A stretch of DNA of 64,000 bases from positions 248,001 to 312,000 of the forward strand of contig NZ_SAYT01000002.1 of the NCBI RefSeq assembly GCF_004296575.1. The letters are read 5' to 3'. This document shows positions 55,041-62,758 of this stretch, piece after piece. The notes beneath the pieces are model-generated. The model searched no databases. It was not told the origin of the DNA and saw only the letters and a list, made by a program, of their open reading frames with translations. This DNA comes from Dyella amyloliquefaciens. Its GTDB lineage: Bacteria; Pseudomonadota; Gammaproteobacteria; Xanthomonadales; Rhodanobacteraceae. The translations under genes were made by a program, and so were the position numbers. Position 1 is the first letter of the stretch. Each line of letters begins with the position of its first letter.

Positions 55041-55772
55041 CTACGCCGCTGCCCAGGCACGCATGAGTGCACGCACCTCGTCTTCGTCGGTGCGGATCTC
55101 GCCGCCAGCCATGCCGAGGGTGTCGTCCGGTTGATAGGCCATGCCGGAAGGATGCCCACGCTTCGCCGATGCATGCAGCTCGTCGGCCCCCGTCAACGCG
55201 GCGACATGCGCGATATTGGCGGGCGTGATGCCGGCGCCCGGCATCACTACCAGTCGTCCGTGGGCTTGCGCGATGCGCTCGCGGATACGCTCGGCACCCT
55301 CCAGCGCCGAACGCGCGCCGCCCGAGGTGAGCACCCGTTCCGCGCGCAGTGAAATGAGATCTTCCAGCGCGCGCTCCGGGTCCCTCACAAGATCGAAGGC
55401 GCGATGGAAGGTGATGCCCATCCGACCGGCTGCTGCAGCAAGCTCACTGCAGCAATCCATGTCCACGTCACCATCGGCATCCAGCACACCGAACACGACA
55501 CCATCGCAACCGAGCGCCGCGCATGCCTCGATGTCCCGACGCATGGTCGCCCGCTCGTGTTCGCTGTAGAGAAAATCGCCCGCACGCGGACGGATCAGCA
55601 CGTACAACGGCAGACGCACGTGCTCGCGCACCAAGGCAATCTCGCCATGCGAAGGCGTCAGCCCGCCGAGCTCCAACGCCGTGCACAACTCGATGCGCCC
55701 TGCACCGCCGGCCTGCGCGGCCAGCGCGGAGTCCAGCGAGTTGGCGGCAACCTCGAGCACGCGCGTCGCCAT
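55041..55772 (-). CDS. cutC: Copper homeostasis protein CutC
   Basis: TIM-barrel protein of 243 residues. It shows the CutC landmarks: LEVAANSLDSALAAQAGGAGRIELC (about 4-28 in two parts), LGGLTPS, the IRPRAGDFLYS stretch, a DGVVFGVLDADGDVD segment and the SGGARSALEGAERI...RLVVMPGAGI core. It was linked to copper tolerance in E. coli, but that role has been questioned; binding of copper has been shown in some members. One base separates it from the asparaginase gene, so the two are an operon. Confidence 0.9.
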   Translation of the reverse strand: MATRVLEVAANSLDSALAAQAGGAGRIELCTALELGGLTPSHGEIALVREHVRLPLYVLIRPRAGDFLYSEHERATMRRDIEACAALGCDGVVFGVLDADGDVDMDCCSELAAAAGRMGITFHRAFDLVRDPERALEDLISLRAERVLTSGGARSALEGAERIRERIAQAHGRLVVMPGAGITPANIAHVAALTGADELHASAKRGHPSGMAYQPDDTLGMAGGEIRTDEDEVRALMRAWAAA

Positions 55773-55773
55773 G

Positions 55774-56793
55774 TCAGTACACGCTCTTGGAGGGCAACAG
55801 GCCGTCCTGCCGCTTCGCATCGCATACGGCGTAGGAGAAGCCTGGCTGGATCGCAAACGCTCCTACCTCACCGTGGCGATTCATCGCCAGGAAGCCGACC
55901 TGAAGATCCTTGGAGGCATTCGGTCGCTTCTTCACGATGCGCATGACCGCTTCCTGACAGGCCTCCTGCGGCGAACGACCCTGGCGCATCAACTCGACCA
56001 CCAGGAAGCTGCCGGCATTGCGGATCACTTCCTCGCCCACACCGGTCGAAGTCGCACCACCCACATCGCCATCCACATAGAGGCCAGCACCGATGATCGG
56101 GCTGTCGCCCACGCGGCCGCGCATCTTCCAGGCCATGCCGCTGGTGGTGCAGGCGCCAGCCAGGCGACCACTGGCATCGATCGCCAGCATGCCGATGGTG
56201 TCGTGATTGTCCTTGCCACCCGGCAGGCCGGTCTTGCCGTAGTCACGCACCTCGCTATTGGCCGAGGGCTGGTAGTGGGCGGTCTTCAGCCACTCCTTCC
56301 AGGCCTTCTCCGACTCGGGCGTCAGCAGCTCTTCCTTCTTGAAGCCCTGCTCCAGTGCGAACTGCAGCGCACCATCGCCCACCAGCAGCACGTGCGGCGT
56401 GCGTTCCATGACGCGACGCGCCACCTGGATCGGATGCGCGATGTGCTCAAGGGCAGCCACGGCGCCGCAGCTGCCATCGGCGTCCATGATGCTGGCATCG
56501 AGCGTTACTTGGCCGTCGCGGTCGGGATAACCCGCTCGCCCCACGCTGTGATTCTTCAGGTCGGCCTCGGGAATCATGGCGCCCGCCTCGACGGCATCCA
56601 GCGCATGGCCTCCCTTGGAGAGGACTGCCCATGCCGCCTGGTTGGCGGCAACGCCGAAGTCCCAGGTGGAGATCACGCGAGCGCCCGTGGCGCCCTTGGC
56701 AGGCAACGGCGTGTCCGCGTCTGCCTTGCCAGTCAATGCCAGGGCGGAAGCACCCAGCAGCGAAGCTTTCAGAAAATCTCTACGGTCTGCCAT
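55774..56793 (-). CDS. N(4)-(beta-N-acetylglucosaminyl)-L-asparaginase/isoaspartyl peptidase (Ntn hydrolase)
   Basis: Ntn-hydrolase of 339 residues that hydrolyses the GlcNAc-Asn bond or isoaspartyl peptides. The nucleophile Thr199 follows NHD in KDNHDTIGMLAID, where autoproteolysis creates the two chains. The downstream GACTTSGMAWKMRGRVGDSP stretch is the substrate-binding part of the family, and VSTGVGEEV-like GGATSTGVGEE follows. An N-terminal twin-arginine signal, Asp-Arg-Arg-Asp-Phe-Leu-Lys before an Ala-Leu core, suggests export in folded form by Tat. The gene is followed by cutC after one base and preceded by a strong terminator and the csp gene. Confidence 0.9.
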   Translation of the reverse strand: MADRRDFLKASLLGASALALTGKADADTPLPAKGATGARVISTWDFGVAANQAAWAVLSKGGHALDAVEAGAMIPEADLKNHSVGRAGYPDRDGQVTLDASIMDADGSCGAVAALEHIAHPIQVARRVMERTPHVLLVGDGALQFALEQGFKKEELLTPESEKAWKEWLKTAHYQPSANSEVRDYGKTGLPGGKDNHDTIGMLAIDASGRLAGACTTSGMAWKMRGRVGDSPIIGAGLYVDGDVGGATSTGVGEEVIRNAGSFLVVELMRQGRSPQEACQEAVMRIVKKRPNASKDLQVGFLAMNRHGEVGAFAIQPGFSYAVCDAKRQDGLLPSKSVY

Positions 56794-56824
56794 CTCTGCT
56801 CCGATAATCTCGTTCCAGAAAGCA

Positions 56825-56856
56825 GGAAGCCCCGCGCCTTTCGACGCGGGGCTTCC
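56825..56856 (-). terminator. Intrinsic terminator downstream of the cold-shock gene
   Basis: A perfect 12-bp stem GGAAGCCCCGCG / CGCGGGGCTTCC with an eight-base loop, about 40 bases downstream of the csp stop on the minus strand. The minus-strand continuation is T-rich (TGCTTTCTGG). It separates csp from the asparaginase gene. Confidence 0.85.
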
Positions 56857-56896
56857 TTAATCACCTCGATGAGTGGCGCGTGCGCCGACTCGTCGA

Positions 56897-57103
56897 TTAA
56901 CCAGCGATTTCGACGCCCGAAGCCTGCGCGCCCTTCGGGCCCGTGGTGACTTCGAACTTCACGCGCTGACCTTCCTGCAGGCTGCGAAAGCCCTTGGCGT
57001 TGATCGCCGAAAAGTGGACGAACACGTCCTCCCCACCGTCCTCGGGTGCGATGAAGCCGAAACCCTTGGCGTCGTTGAACCACTTAACCGTACCGAAACG
57101 CAT
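56897..57103 (-). CDS. Cold-shock protein (CspA family)
   Basis: Single CSD protein of 68 residues that binds single-stranded nucleic acid as an RNA chaperone. It opens with [18 protein letters not shown] (RNP1 KGFGFI) and has RNP2 in VFVHFSAI, plus the usual Gln-Glu-Gly-Gln-x-Val-x-Phe-Glu-Val. The longer reading frame upstream (53 extra codons) is not part of the family. About 160 bases separate it from the MTI phosphorylase stop, leaving room for a long 5' leader, as in cspA-type cold-responsive genes. A good terminator follows. Confidence 0.95.
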   Translation of the reverse strand: MRFGTVKWFNDAKGFGFIAPEDGGEDVFVHFSAINAKGFRSLQEGQRVKFEVTTGPKGAQASGVEIAG

Positions 57104-57265
57104 TGCGTGAACCTCTGAATCATGGACTGGATGCACCACGGTATAGCGCTGAACCACCTTGACCCCTTGGTCCGCCGCCCCTGGCACAGCGGAAGTATCA
57201 ACATGTTTCATGTCAAAGCGCAATATGGGTAGTCCTTTCGCACGATCAAAACAGCCGACCACTGC

Positions 57266-58009
57266 TCATGTTTTGAGCAACGCCCCGAGGATGCGGGGTA
57301 CTTCGGCGGTAGCTGCTGCCAGATGGGCGAAGATTTCTTCGATGCTGATCTCCGCCTCGTCGCCGCAGCCGGCCGCGAAGTTGGCCACCAGTGCAAGGCA
57401 GGCGTAATCCAGTTCCAGCTCACGGGCGAGCACCGCCTCCGGCATGCCGGTCATGCCGACCAGGTCACAGCCGTCGCGCTTCATGCGGGCAATCTCCGCC
57501 CGGGTTTCCAGGCGCGGCCCCTGGGTGGCGCCATAGCAGCCGCCGTCGATCGCCGCCACGCCTGCAGACGACGCTGCCTCGATCAGCTGTCGGCGCAGCG
57601 TCTCGGTATAGGGCTCGCTGAAATCGATATGGCGGACCTCGGCACCTTCCACATCGCAAAAACTGGTGTAGCGACCGTGCGTGTAATCGATGATCTGGTC
57701 GGGCACCACGATCACCCGCGGCCCCATGTCGCTGCGGATACCGCCCACCGCATTGACGCCGATGACCCGGCGGGCACCCAGCGAATGCAATGCCCACAGG
57801 TTCGCGCGGTAGTTCACGCGATGCGGCGGCACGGTGTGGCTTTCGCCATGCCGGGCAAGGAAGGCCACCCGGCGACCGGCGAAGTCACCGATCACCACGT
57901 CACCCGAGGCTGCGCCGAACGGCGTGTCGACGCTATGGCGCGATGCGTTCTCGAGCCCCGGGAAGTTGTACAAGCCACTGCCGCCAATGACGGCCAAATC
58001 GATAGTCAC
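57266..58009 (-). CDS. S-methyl-5'-thioinosine phosphorylase
   Basis: Purine nucleoside phosphorylase-family enzyme of 247 residues that splits 5'-methylthioinosine (from deaminated methylthioadenosine) to hypoxanthine and methylthioribose-1-phosphate, as shown for Pseudomonas PA3004. Start: a TTG exists six codons earlier, but GTG at 58009 has AGGA about 8 bases upstream and lines up with the family N-terminus (TIDLAVIGGSGLYNF). Conserved parts: FLARHGESHTVPPHRVNYRAN, GVNAVGGIR, the DQIIDYTHGR segment and DLVGMTGMPEA, where Gly-Met replaces the Thr-Val of MTA phosphorylases and fits the inosine-type enzyme. It lies 18 bases after the FMN reductase gene in one transcription direction with hpt and nagZ. 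Confidence 0.88.
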   Translation of the reverse strand: MTIDLAVIGGSGLYNFPGLENASRHSVDTPFGAASGDVVIGDFAGRRVAFLARHGESHTVPPHRVNYRANLWALHSLGARRVIGVNAVGGIRSDMGPRVIVVPDQIIDYTHGRYTSFCDVEGAEVRHIDFSEPYTETLRRQLIEAASSAGVAAIDGGCYGATQGPRLETRAEIARMKRDGCDLVGMTGMPEAVLARELELDYACLALVANFAAGCGDEAEISIEEIFAHLAAATAEVPRILGALLKT

Positions 58010-58027
58010 GGGTCGTTCCTGTTTCAA

Positions 58028-58588
58028 TTAGTAGCTCTTTGCCTCGGCCGAAAGCCGGTCGGCGAATCCTTGCAGGTGTCGGCCGAGCGCCTCGCGCGAG
58101 CGCTCGTCGGCCAGCCTGCCTTCGATGATCTTGGTGTGCGCCTGAAACACCAGCACGTCACCCTGCGGCTCGGTGCGTGCACCGGCACGGCGCAACACCA
58201 GTCGCAGCGCGTCCTGCGCACGAACCGTACCGGTGATGCCGGGGCTCGCACCCACGATGCACACCATCTTGCCGGTGAGCACGGCGGTCTGTCGTGCCTT
58301 GCCAATGCGCGACGCCCAGTCCACGGCATTCTTGAGCACGCCGGTGATGCCACCGTTGTACTCCGGGCAGGCGATCAGCAGGCCGTCGGCGTTGTCAATG
58401 GCCTCCTTGAAGGCCGTGACGGGTGCCGGATCGCCCTGCTCTTCCACATCCTGGTCGAACAGGGGTAGCTCGTGCAGGCGATGAATAAGGATGTTCATCC
58501 CTGCCGGCGCGACTTCCTGGGCGGCATGCAGCAAGGCGGTATTGAAGGAGGCCTGCCGCAGGCTGCCGGAAATCCCGAGTATGTTCAT
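58028..58588 (-). CDS. NADPH-dependent FMN reductase family protein
   Basis: Flavodoxin-like oxidoreductase of 186 residues. The FMN phosphate loop is GISGSLRQASFN (about 5-16), and the second FMN loop is CPEYNGGITGVLKNAVDW (about 75-92). The family covers chromate reductase (ChrR/YieF), quinone reductases and azoreductases; the physiological substrate is unclear. ATG 58588 has AGGAGTGG about 8 bases upstream. The gene lies between hpt and the MTI phosphorylase, so it may belong to the same salvage transcript without a clear link to it. Confidence 0.88.
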   Translation of the reverse strand: MNILGISGSLRQASFNTALLHAAQEVAPAGMNILIHRLHELPLFDQDVEEQGDPAPVTAFKEAIDNADGLLIACPEYNGGITGVLKNAVDWASRIGKARQTAVLTGKMVCIVGASPGITGTVRAQDALRLVLRRAGARTEPQGDVLVFQAHTKIIEGRLADERSREALGRHLQGFADRLSAEAKSY

Positions 58589-58634
58589 GCGTCCACTCCT
58601 TGCGCTGACGCCGGCCACGCCGGCACGAGCAGGC

Positions 58635-59180
58635 TCACTTCAGTGCGTAGATGCCCGGCAGATTGCGGCCCTGCTCGTGGTAGTCCATGCCGAAACCGAA
58701 CACATAGCGATCCGGCAACTCGACGCCGTTGAAGTCCGAGGCAATGCCATCGGTCAGGCGATCGTGCTGCTTGGTGCACAGGCTGACCACCAGCACGCGA
58801 CGCGCGCCACGGCGCATGCAGTCATCGCGCACGGCCTTCAGGGTATGCCCCTCATCAAGGATGTCGTCCACCAGCAGTACGGTACGCCCGGCAAGATCCG
58901 CCGCCGGCTCGCGCAGCCAGTGCAGCTCGCTGCCCGAGGTGGCACCTCGATAACGGGTGGCATGGACATAGTCGAACTCCACGTCCGTGCGGATCGCCAA
59001 CGCAAGATGACCGGCAAAGATCAGCGCGCCATTCATCACGGTAAGGAACACGGCGCGCTCGCCATCGAGCTCGGCATCGATCTGGCGCCCCATGTCGGCA
59101 ATGACCGACTCCAGGTCCGCGCGGTCGAACAACAGGTCGGCATCAGCCAGGGCTGCCGCCAATGAAGGGGTGGTCGTCAT
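58635..59180 (-). CDS. hpt: Hypoxanthine-guanine phosphoribosyltransferase
   Basis: Salvage enzyme of 181 residues that joins hypoxanthine or guanine to PRPP to give IMP or GMP. The PRPP motif is VLLVDDILDEGHTL (about 100-113), with the upstream flexible loop around RYRGATSGS and the purine-binding VFGFGMDYHEQGRNL near the C-terminus. ATG 59180 overlaps the nagZ stop by 4 bases (ATGA), so the two are translationally coupled. MTI phosphorylase two genes downstream would deliver hypoxanthine to it. Confidence 0.92.
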   Translation of the reverse strand: MTTTPSLAAALADADLLFDRADLESVIADMGRQIDAELDGERAVFLTVMNGALIFAGHLALAIRTDVEFDYVHATRYRGATSGSELHWLREPAADLAGRTVLLVDDILDEGHTLKAVRDDCMRRGARRVLVVSLCTKQHDRLTDGIASDFNGVELPDRYVFGFGMDYHEQGRNLPGIYALK

Positions 59181-60199
59181 GCTGCAGATGATCCTTCCAC
59201 GGCGTTAAGCGCCGTGACGCGCGCGATGAAGCGATCGCGCTGTGGGTTGTCGAGAAGCCCTTCCCAGGTGGACGCCACGGCGCCACGCAGGGCGGCCAGT
59301 CGCTCGGGGGCTGCGGCCGCACGCCCCTGCACGGCCGCGATGGCCTCGTCCACGACATTGGGGAAACACGCCAGCACCAGGTCGCAACCGGCATCCAGGT
59401 GGGCATGCACACGTTCGGCCGCGCCGCCGGCTGCACCGGCCGCCGCCATGCTGATGTCATCGCTGATCACCGCACCGCCGAAGCCAAGCTCGCTACGCAG
59501 GATCTCGCCGATCCAGCGTCTGGAGAAGCCGGCCGGTTGCGCATCGACCTCGGGATAGATCACATGCGCGATCATCACCGCCTCGGCATGCGCGGCAACG
59601 CCTTCCACGAATGGCACCAGGTCGTCGCGACGGATCTCGTCGAGCGGACGCGGATCGATGGCCGTGGCCTTGTGCGTATCCACGGCAACCGAGCCGTGCC
59701 CCGGAAAGTGCTTGAGCACCGCCGCCATGCCGCCCAGGTGCATGCCGCGCACATAGGCCTGTGCCAGTTCAGCGGCGATGGCCGGATCGGCATGGAACGC
59801 GCGCGGGCCGATGGCCGCATTGCCGCGAGCGAGATCGACCACAGGTGCGAAGCTGAAATCCACGCCGCTGGCACGCAGCTCGCTGGACATCACCCAGGCA
59901 TGTTCTTCGGCCAGGCGAATCGCATTCTCCGGGTCACGCCCGTATTCGGCGCCGATGGTCGAGAGCGGCGGCAGGCGGGTGAACCCCTCGCGGAAACGCT
60001 GCACCGGGCCGCCCTCCTGATCGACCGCAATGAGCATGTCCTCACCACCGACATCGCGGATCGCATCGACCAGTGCCATCAACTGTTCGCGCGATGCAAA
60101 GTTGCGCGCAAACAGGATCACGCCCGACACGCCCGGCGCGGTGAGCCACGCGTGCTCCGACGGCACCAGGGTGGTGCCCGCGAGGCCGATCATCAGCAT
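59177..60199 (-). CDS. nagZ: Beta-N-acetylhexosaminidase NagZ
   Basis: Cytosolic glycoside hydrolase of family 3 (340 residues) that removes GlcNAc from GlcNAc-anhydroMurNAc peptides during cell-wall recycling, producing the muropeptide signals for AmpC-type induction. Motifs: VILFARNF, AVDQEGGPVQRFREGFT, FAPVVDLARGN, LKHFPGHGSVAVDTHK with the His/Asp dyad of bacterial NagZ, and VISDDISM carrying the nucleophile Asp. The ATG at 60199 overlaps the CYTH gene stop by 7 bases. The window also carries a class C-type serine hydrolase at 19.4 kb, but no ampR is near it. Confidence 0.95.
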   Translation of the reverse strand: MLMIGLAGTTLVPSEHAWLTAPGVSGVILFARNFASREQLMALVDAIRDVGGEDMLIAVDQEGGPVQRFREGFTRLPPLSTIGAEYGRDPENAIRLAEEHAWVMSSELRASGVDFSFAPVVDLARGNAAIGPRAFHADPAIAAELAQAYVRGMHLGGMAAVLKHFPGHGSVAVDTHKATAIDPRPLDEIRRDDLVPFVEGVAAHAEAVMIAHVIYPEVDAQPAGFSRRWIGEILRSELGFGGAVISDDISMAAAGAAGGAAERVHAHLDAGCDLVLACFPNVVDEAIAAVQGRAAAAPERLAALRGAVASTWEGLLDNPQRDRFIARVTALNAVEGSSAA

Positions 60200-60720
60200 G
60201 CCGTGGGCTCTCCTGCGGCCTGTCGCTCTTCCTGACTCCACTGCCCATACGGATGTGCGATCAGGTTGACGTTGTAATAGCGCGCCAGATGACTCACTTC
60301 GCGCCCCAGCCACGACGGGCGCGGGAACGGCGCGTCCTGGCTGGGCAGCTCCACCTCAGCCACCACCAGCCCGGCGTTGTCGCCAAAGAATTCATCCACC
60401 TCGAATAGCACGCCATCCACGACGACGTGATGACGGATCTTTTCCAGCACTCCGTCGCAAAGCGTGGCGAGCATCTGTTCGGCGTCAGCCAGCGGAATCA
60501 GATACTCGTACTCCGCGCGCTCGATGCCCAGTTGCGCGGACTTGATGTTCAACCAGGCGCGTTCGCCGATGCGCCGCACCCGCACCGAAGCGAGCGCCGT
60601 GCCATCGCGCAATGCCTGCGCGCCCACCAGGTAACCCTGCGCGATGCGCTCGCTGTGCGAGGCGGCATCACGCCAGTGGTCGCCATTGAGGAGAAATTTG
60701 CGTTCGATCTCAATACCCAC
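60193..60720 (-). CDS. CYTH domain protein (inorganic triphosphatase-like)
   Basis: Beta-tunnel phosphohydrolase of 175 residues starting with GTG behind GGGAG. The defining ExExK is Glu-Ile-Glu-Arg-Lys near residue 4-8, and the tunnel basic residues appear in SVRVRRIGERAWLNIKS. C-terminal VVAEVELPSQD gives the last metal-binding acidic pair. CYTH proteins hydrolyse triphosphates (tripolyphosphate, thiamine triphosphate) or make cAMP; E. coli YgiF is a triphosphatase. It lies 15 bases downstream of rlmD. Confidence 0.9.
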   Translation of the reverse strand: MGIEIERKFLLNGDHWRDAASHSERIAQGYLVGAQALRDGTALASVRVRRIGERAWLNIKSAQLGIERAEYEYLIPLADAEQMLATLCDGVLEKIRHHVVVDGVLFEVDEFFGDNAGLVVAEVELPSQDAPFPRPSWLGREVSHLARYYNVNLIAHPYGQWSQEERQAAGEPTAC

Positions 60721-60735
60721 GGCAGCTCCCGGTAA

Positions 60736-62049
60736 TCATCTTTCGAACAATGCGATCGACTCGACGTGAGCGGTATGCGGGAACATATCCATCACACCGG
60801 CCGCGCTCAAGCGGAAGCCGTGCTTCTGCACCAGGATGCCCGCGTCGCGCGCGAGCGAACCCGGATGGCACGACACGTACACGATACGCTGGGTTTCCTT
60901 GTGCGGCAGGTACTCGAGCACCTTGTCCGCACCCGCGCGCGGCGGATCGAGCAGCAGCTTGTCCCAGGGCTGGCGGGCCCAGTGGGCCTGGCGCTGGTCC
61001 TCGAACAGGTTGGCCACCTCGAAACGGGCGTGAGTGATGTCGTTGCGCGCCGCATTCTCGGCGGCACGCTCCACCAGGCCATGTTCGCCTTCCACGCCCA
61101 CTACTTCGGCCACGCGTCGAGCGATAGGCAAGGTGAAGTTGCCGAGACCGCAGAACAGGTCGAGCACGCGGTCGCCCGGCTGCGGATCGAGCAGCTGCAT
61201 CGCCAGCGCCATCATGCGCTGATTCATGCCGGCATTGACCTGCACGAAGTCGAGCGGACGGAACTCCAGTTCCACGTCGTCGAACGCCGCGTCGCCACTC
61301 GGGATGCGGAACGCCAGGCGCGGATGCTCGGGCCACAACGGATGCACGCTCGTCACACCACCCGGCTGCAGGTAGATGGCAAAGCCATGCTCCTTGCCAA
61401 ATGCGACCAGCGCATCGCGATCGCGATCGCTCAAGGCCGACATATGGCGGAACACGAGTGCCACGACGTCGTCGCCCGCGGCGAATTCGATCTGCGGGAT
61501 GTCATTGGCCGCATCCATGCTGCTCACCAGCTCGGCGAGCAGGCCGATCTTGGGACCCAGTGCCGGATGTACCACTTCGCACTGACTGATGTCGGCAACG
61601 AAGCGCGGATTGCTCTCCTCGCGGAAACCAACCAGCACGCGCCCTTTCTTCGCCACCGAGCGCACCGACAGTCGTCCCTTGCGGCGATAACCCCAGGGTT
61701 CGTCGGTGAGCGGCGGCAGCCACAGGGCCGGCTCCACCTTGCCAATCCGCTCGAAGTTGTCCTTCAGCACGCGCTGCTTCACTTCGATCTGCGACACGGC
61801 ATCCAGATGCTGCAAGGAGCAGCCGCCGCATTGACCGAAGTGACGACAACGCGGCTCCACGCGATGCGGCGAGCGCGTGAGCAGCTCCACCACCTCCGCC
61901 TCGTCGTAGTGGCGGTGGCGCTTGCGGATGCGCAGCTTCACTTCCTCGCCCAGCAGCGCGCCGCTGACGAAGACGGCCTTGCCGTCGATGCGGGCGACGC
62001 CTTTGCCCTCGTGGGTCAGGTCGGTAATGGTGGCTTGAAGTTCATTCAT
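60736..62049 (-). CDS. rlmD: 23S rRNA (uracil(1939)-C(5))-methyltransferase RlmD
   Basis: SAM-dependent enzyme of 437 residues that makes m5U1939 in 23S rRNA. N-terminal TRAM domain (about 5-60), then the [4Fe-4S] cysteines Cys68, Cys74 and Cys77 (CxxxxxCxxC, CRHFGQCGGC) and a fourth in the ISQCEVVHP segment. The catalytic domain has DLFCGLGNFTLPIA (SAM motif), LLLDPPRAGADKVL and the catalytic Cys394 in YVSCHPGSLARD. ATG 62049 is chosen; 61 codons upstream carry no homology. First of a dense run of minus-strand genes down to the MTI phosphorylase. Confidence 0.96.
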   Translation of the reverse strand: MNELQATITDLTHEGKGVARIDGKAVFVSGALLGEEVKLRIRKRHRHYDEAEVVELLTRSPHRVEPRCRHFGQCGGCSLQHLDAVSQIEVKQRVLKDNFERIGKVEPALWLPPLTDEPWGYRRKGRLSVRSVAKKGRVLVGFREESNPRFVADISQCEVVHPALGPKIGLLAELVSSMDAANDIPQIEFAAGDDVVALVFRHMSALSDRDRDALVAFGKEHGFAIYLQPGGVTSVHPLWPEHPRLAFRIPSGDAAFDDVELEFRPLDFVQVNAGMNQRMMALAMQLLDPQPGDRVLDLFCGLGNFTLPIARRVAEVVGVEGEHGLVERAAENAARNDITHARFEVANLFEDQRQAHWARQPWDKLLLDPPRAGADKVLEYLPHKETQRIVYVSCHPGSLARDAGILVQKHGFRLSAAGVMDMFPHTAHVESIALFER

Positions 62050-62129
62050 GGATACGACGTCTTCCAGAAACGCACGCGCCCGGATCAGGAGACCCGGGCG
62101 CGGCAGTCGGGCAAAGAGGGGCGAACGGC

Positions 62130-62732
62130 TTACTTCTGCTTCCAGACGCCCGAAGAGTCCTGATAATACCAGCCTGCGCGGGCCCGCTCGATCCAGCCCT
62201 TGGCGAAAGTGCTGCGGATCTGCGACTCCCATTCCGGGTGGTTGTTGGCATTGGCCACTTCGCGGTAGAGCGCATTGCGGTCGCGGTTCTCGTCGGCCAC
62301 GGCGGCATTCACGCCCGCTCGCTGGTCCAGCGGCAGCTTGGCGGCGTCGCGCACGGCCACCAAGCCATCCTGGGTGAAGCCGATCGCCCCGCTGTCGAAC
62401 AAGGGCGCGAGCGTGCTGCGGAAGCGCTCCTGCATGCGGCCCTGGATTGCCTCGGTGGTGGCCGTCTGGATGCGGATATTCGGCGCGTCGGCCGCATAGG
62501 CCGCCGGAATCAGCAGGTCAAGCAACATCGCGGACGGCTGGCTGTCCTTCTTCGCCGGCGCCGCCGGCTGCTCTGTCTTCGGCGACGATTCCGGCGCACT
62601 GTCGAGCACCGTGCCGATGAACTGGTCGGCCGCCTTCTGGGCGGCGGCTTCGGGGAAATACACGTTGATGGTGACGCACCCCACCAACGCGACCACCAGC
62701 ATGGTCAGTAATCCATAGACGAGCTTGCGCAT
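62130..62732 (-). CDS. ydbL: YdbL/DUF1318 lipoprotein
   Basis: Lipoprotein of 200 residues: a signal ends with Leu-Val-Gly-Cys19, so Cys19 should be lipidated, and AAGGAG lies 8 bases before the ATG. The region after the Cys reads VTINVYFPEAAAQKAADQFI. The last ~105 residues match YdbL (DUF1318): IQGRMQERF..., then AVADENRDRNALYREVAN with NN-x-PE, and the WIERARAGWYYQDSSGVW end. In E. coli, YdbL is a periplasmic partner of YdbH and YnbE, which form a bridge for phospholipids to the outer membrane. The 26-base gap to ydbH leaves no room for a separate ynbE. Confidence 0.8.
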   Translation of the reverse strand: MRKLVYGLLTMLVVALVGCVTINVYFPEAAAQKAADQFIGTVLDSAPESSPKTEQPAAPAKKDSQPSAMLLDLLIPAAYAADAPNIRIQTATTEAIQGRMQERFRSTLAPLFDSGAIGFTQDGLVAVRDAAKLPLDQRAGVNAAVADENRDRNALYREVANANNHPEWESQIRSTFAKGWIERARAGWYYQDSSGVWKQK

Positions 62733-62758
62733 GTTCGACTCCTTCGGTGTGGGGACGC

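Noticed and set aside
57104-57262. N-terminally extended cold-shock protein (53 extra codons)
   Set aside because: CspA proteins begin at the MRFGTVKWF motif; the extra codons have no similarity and would lie in the leader.
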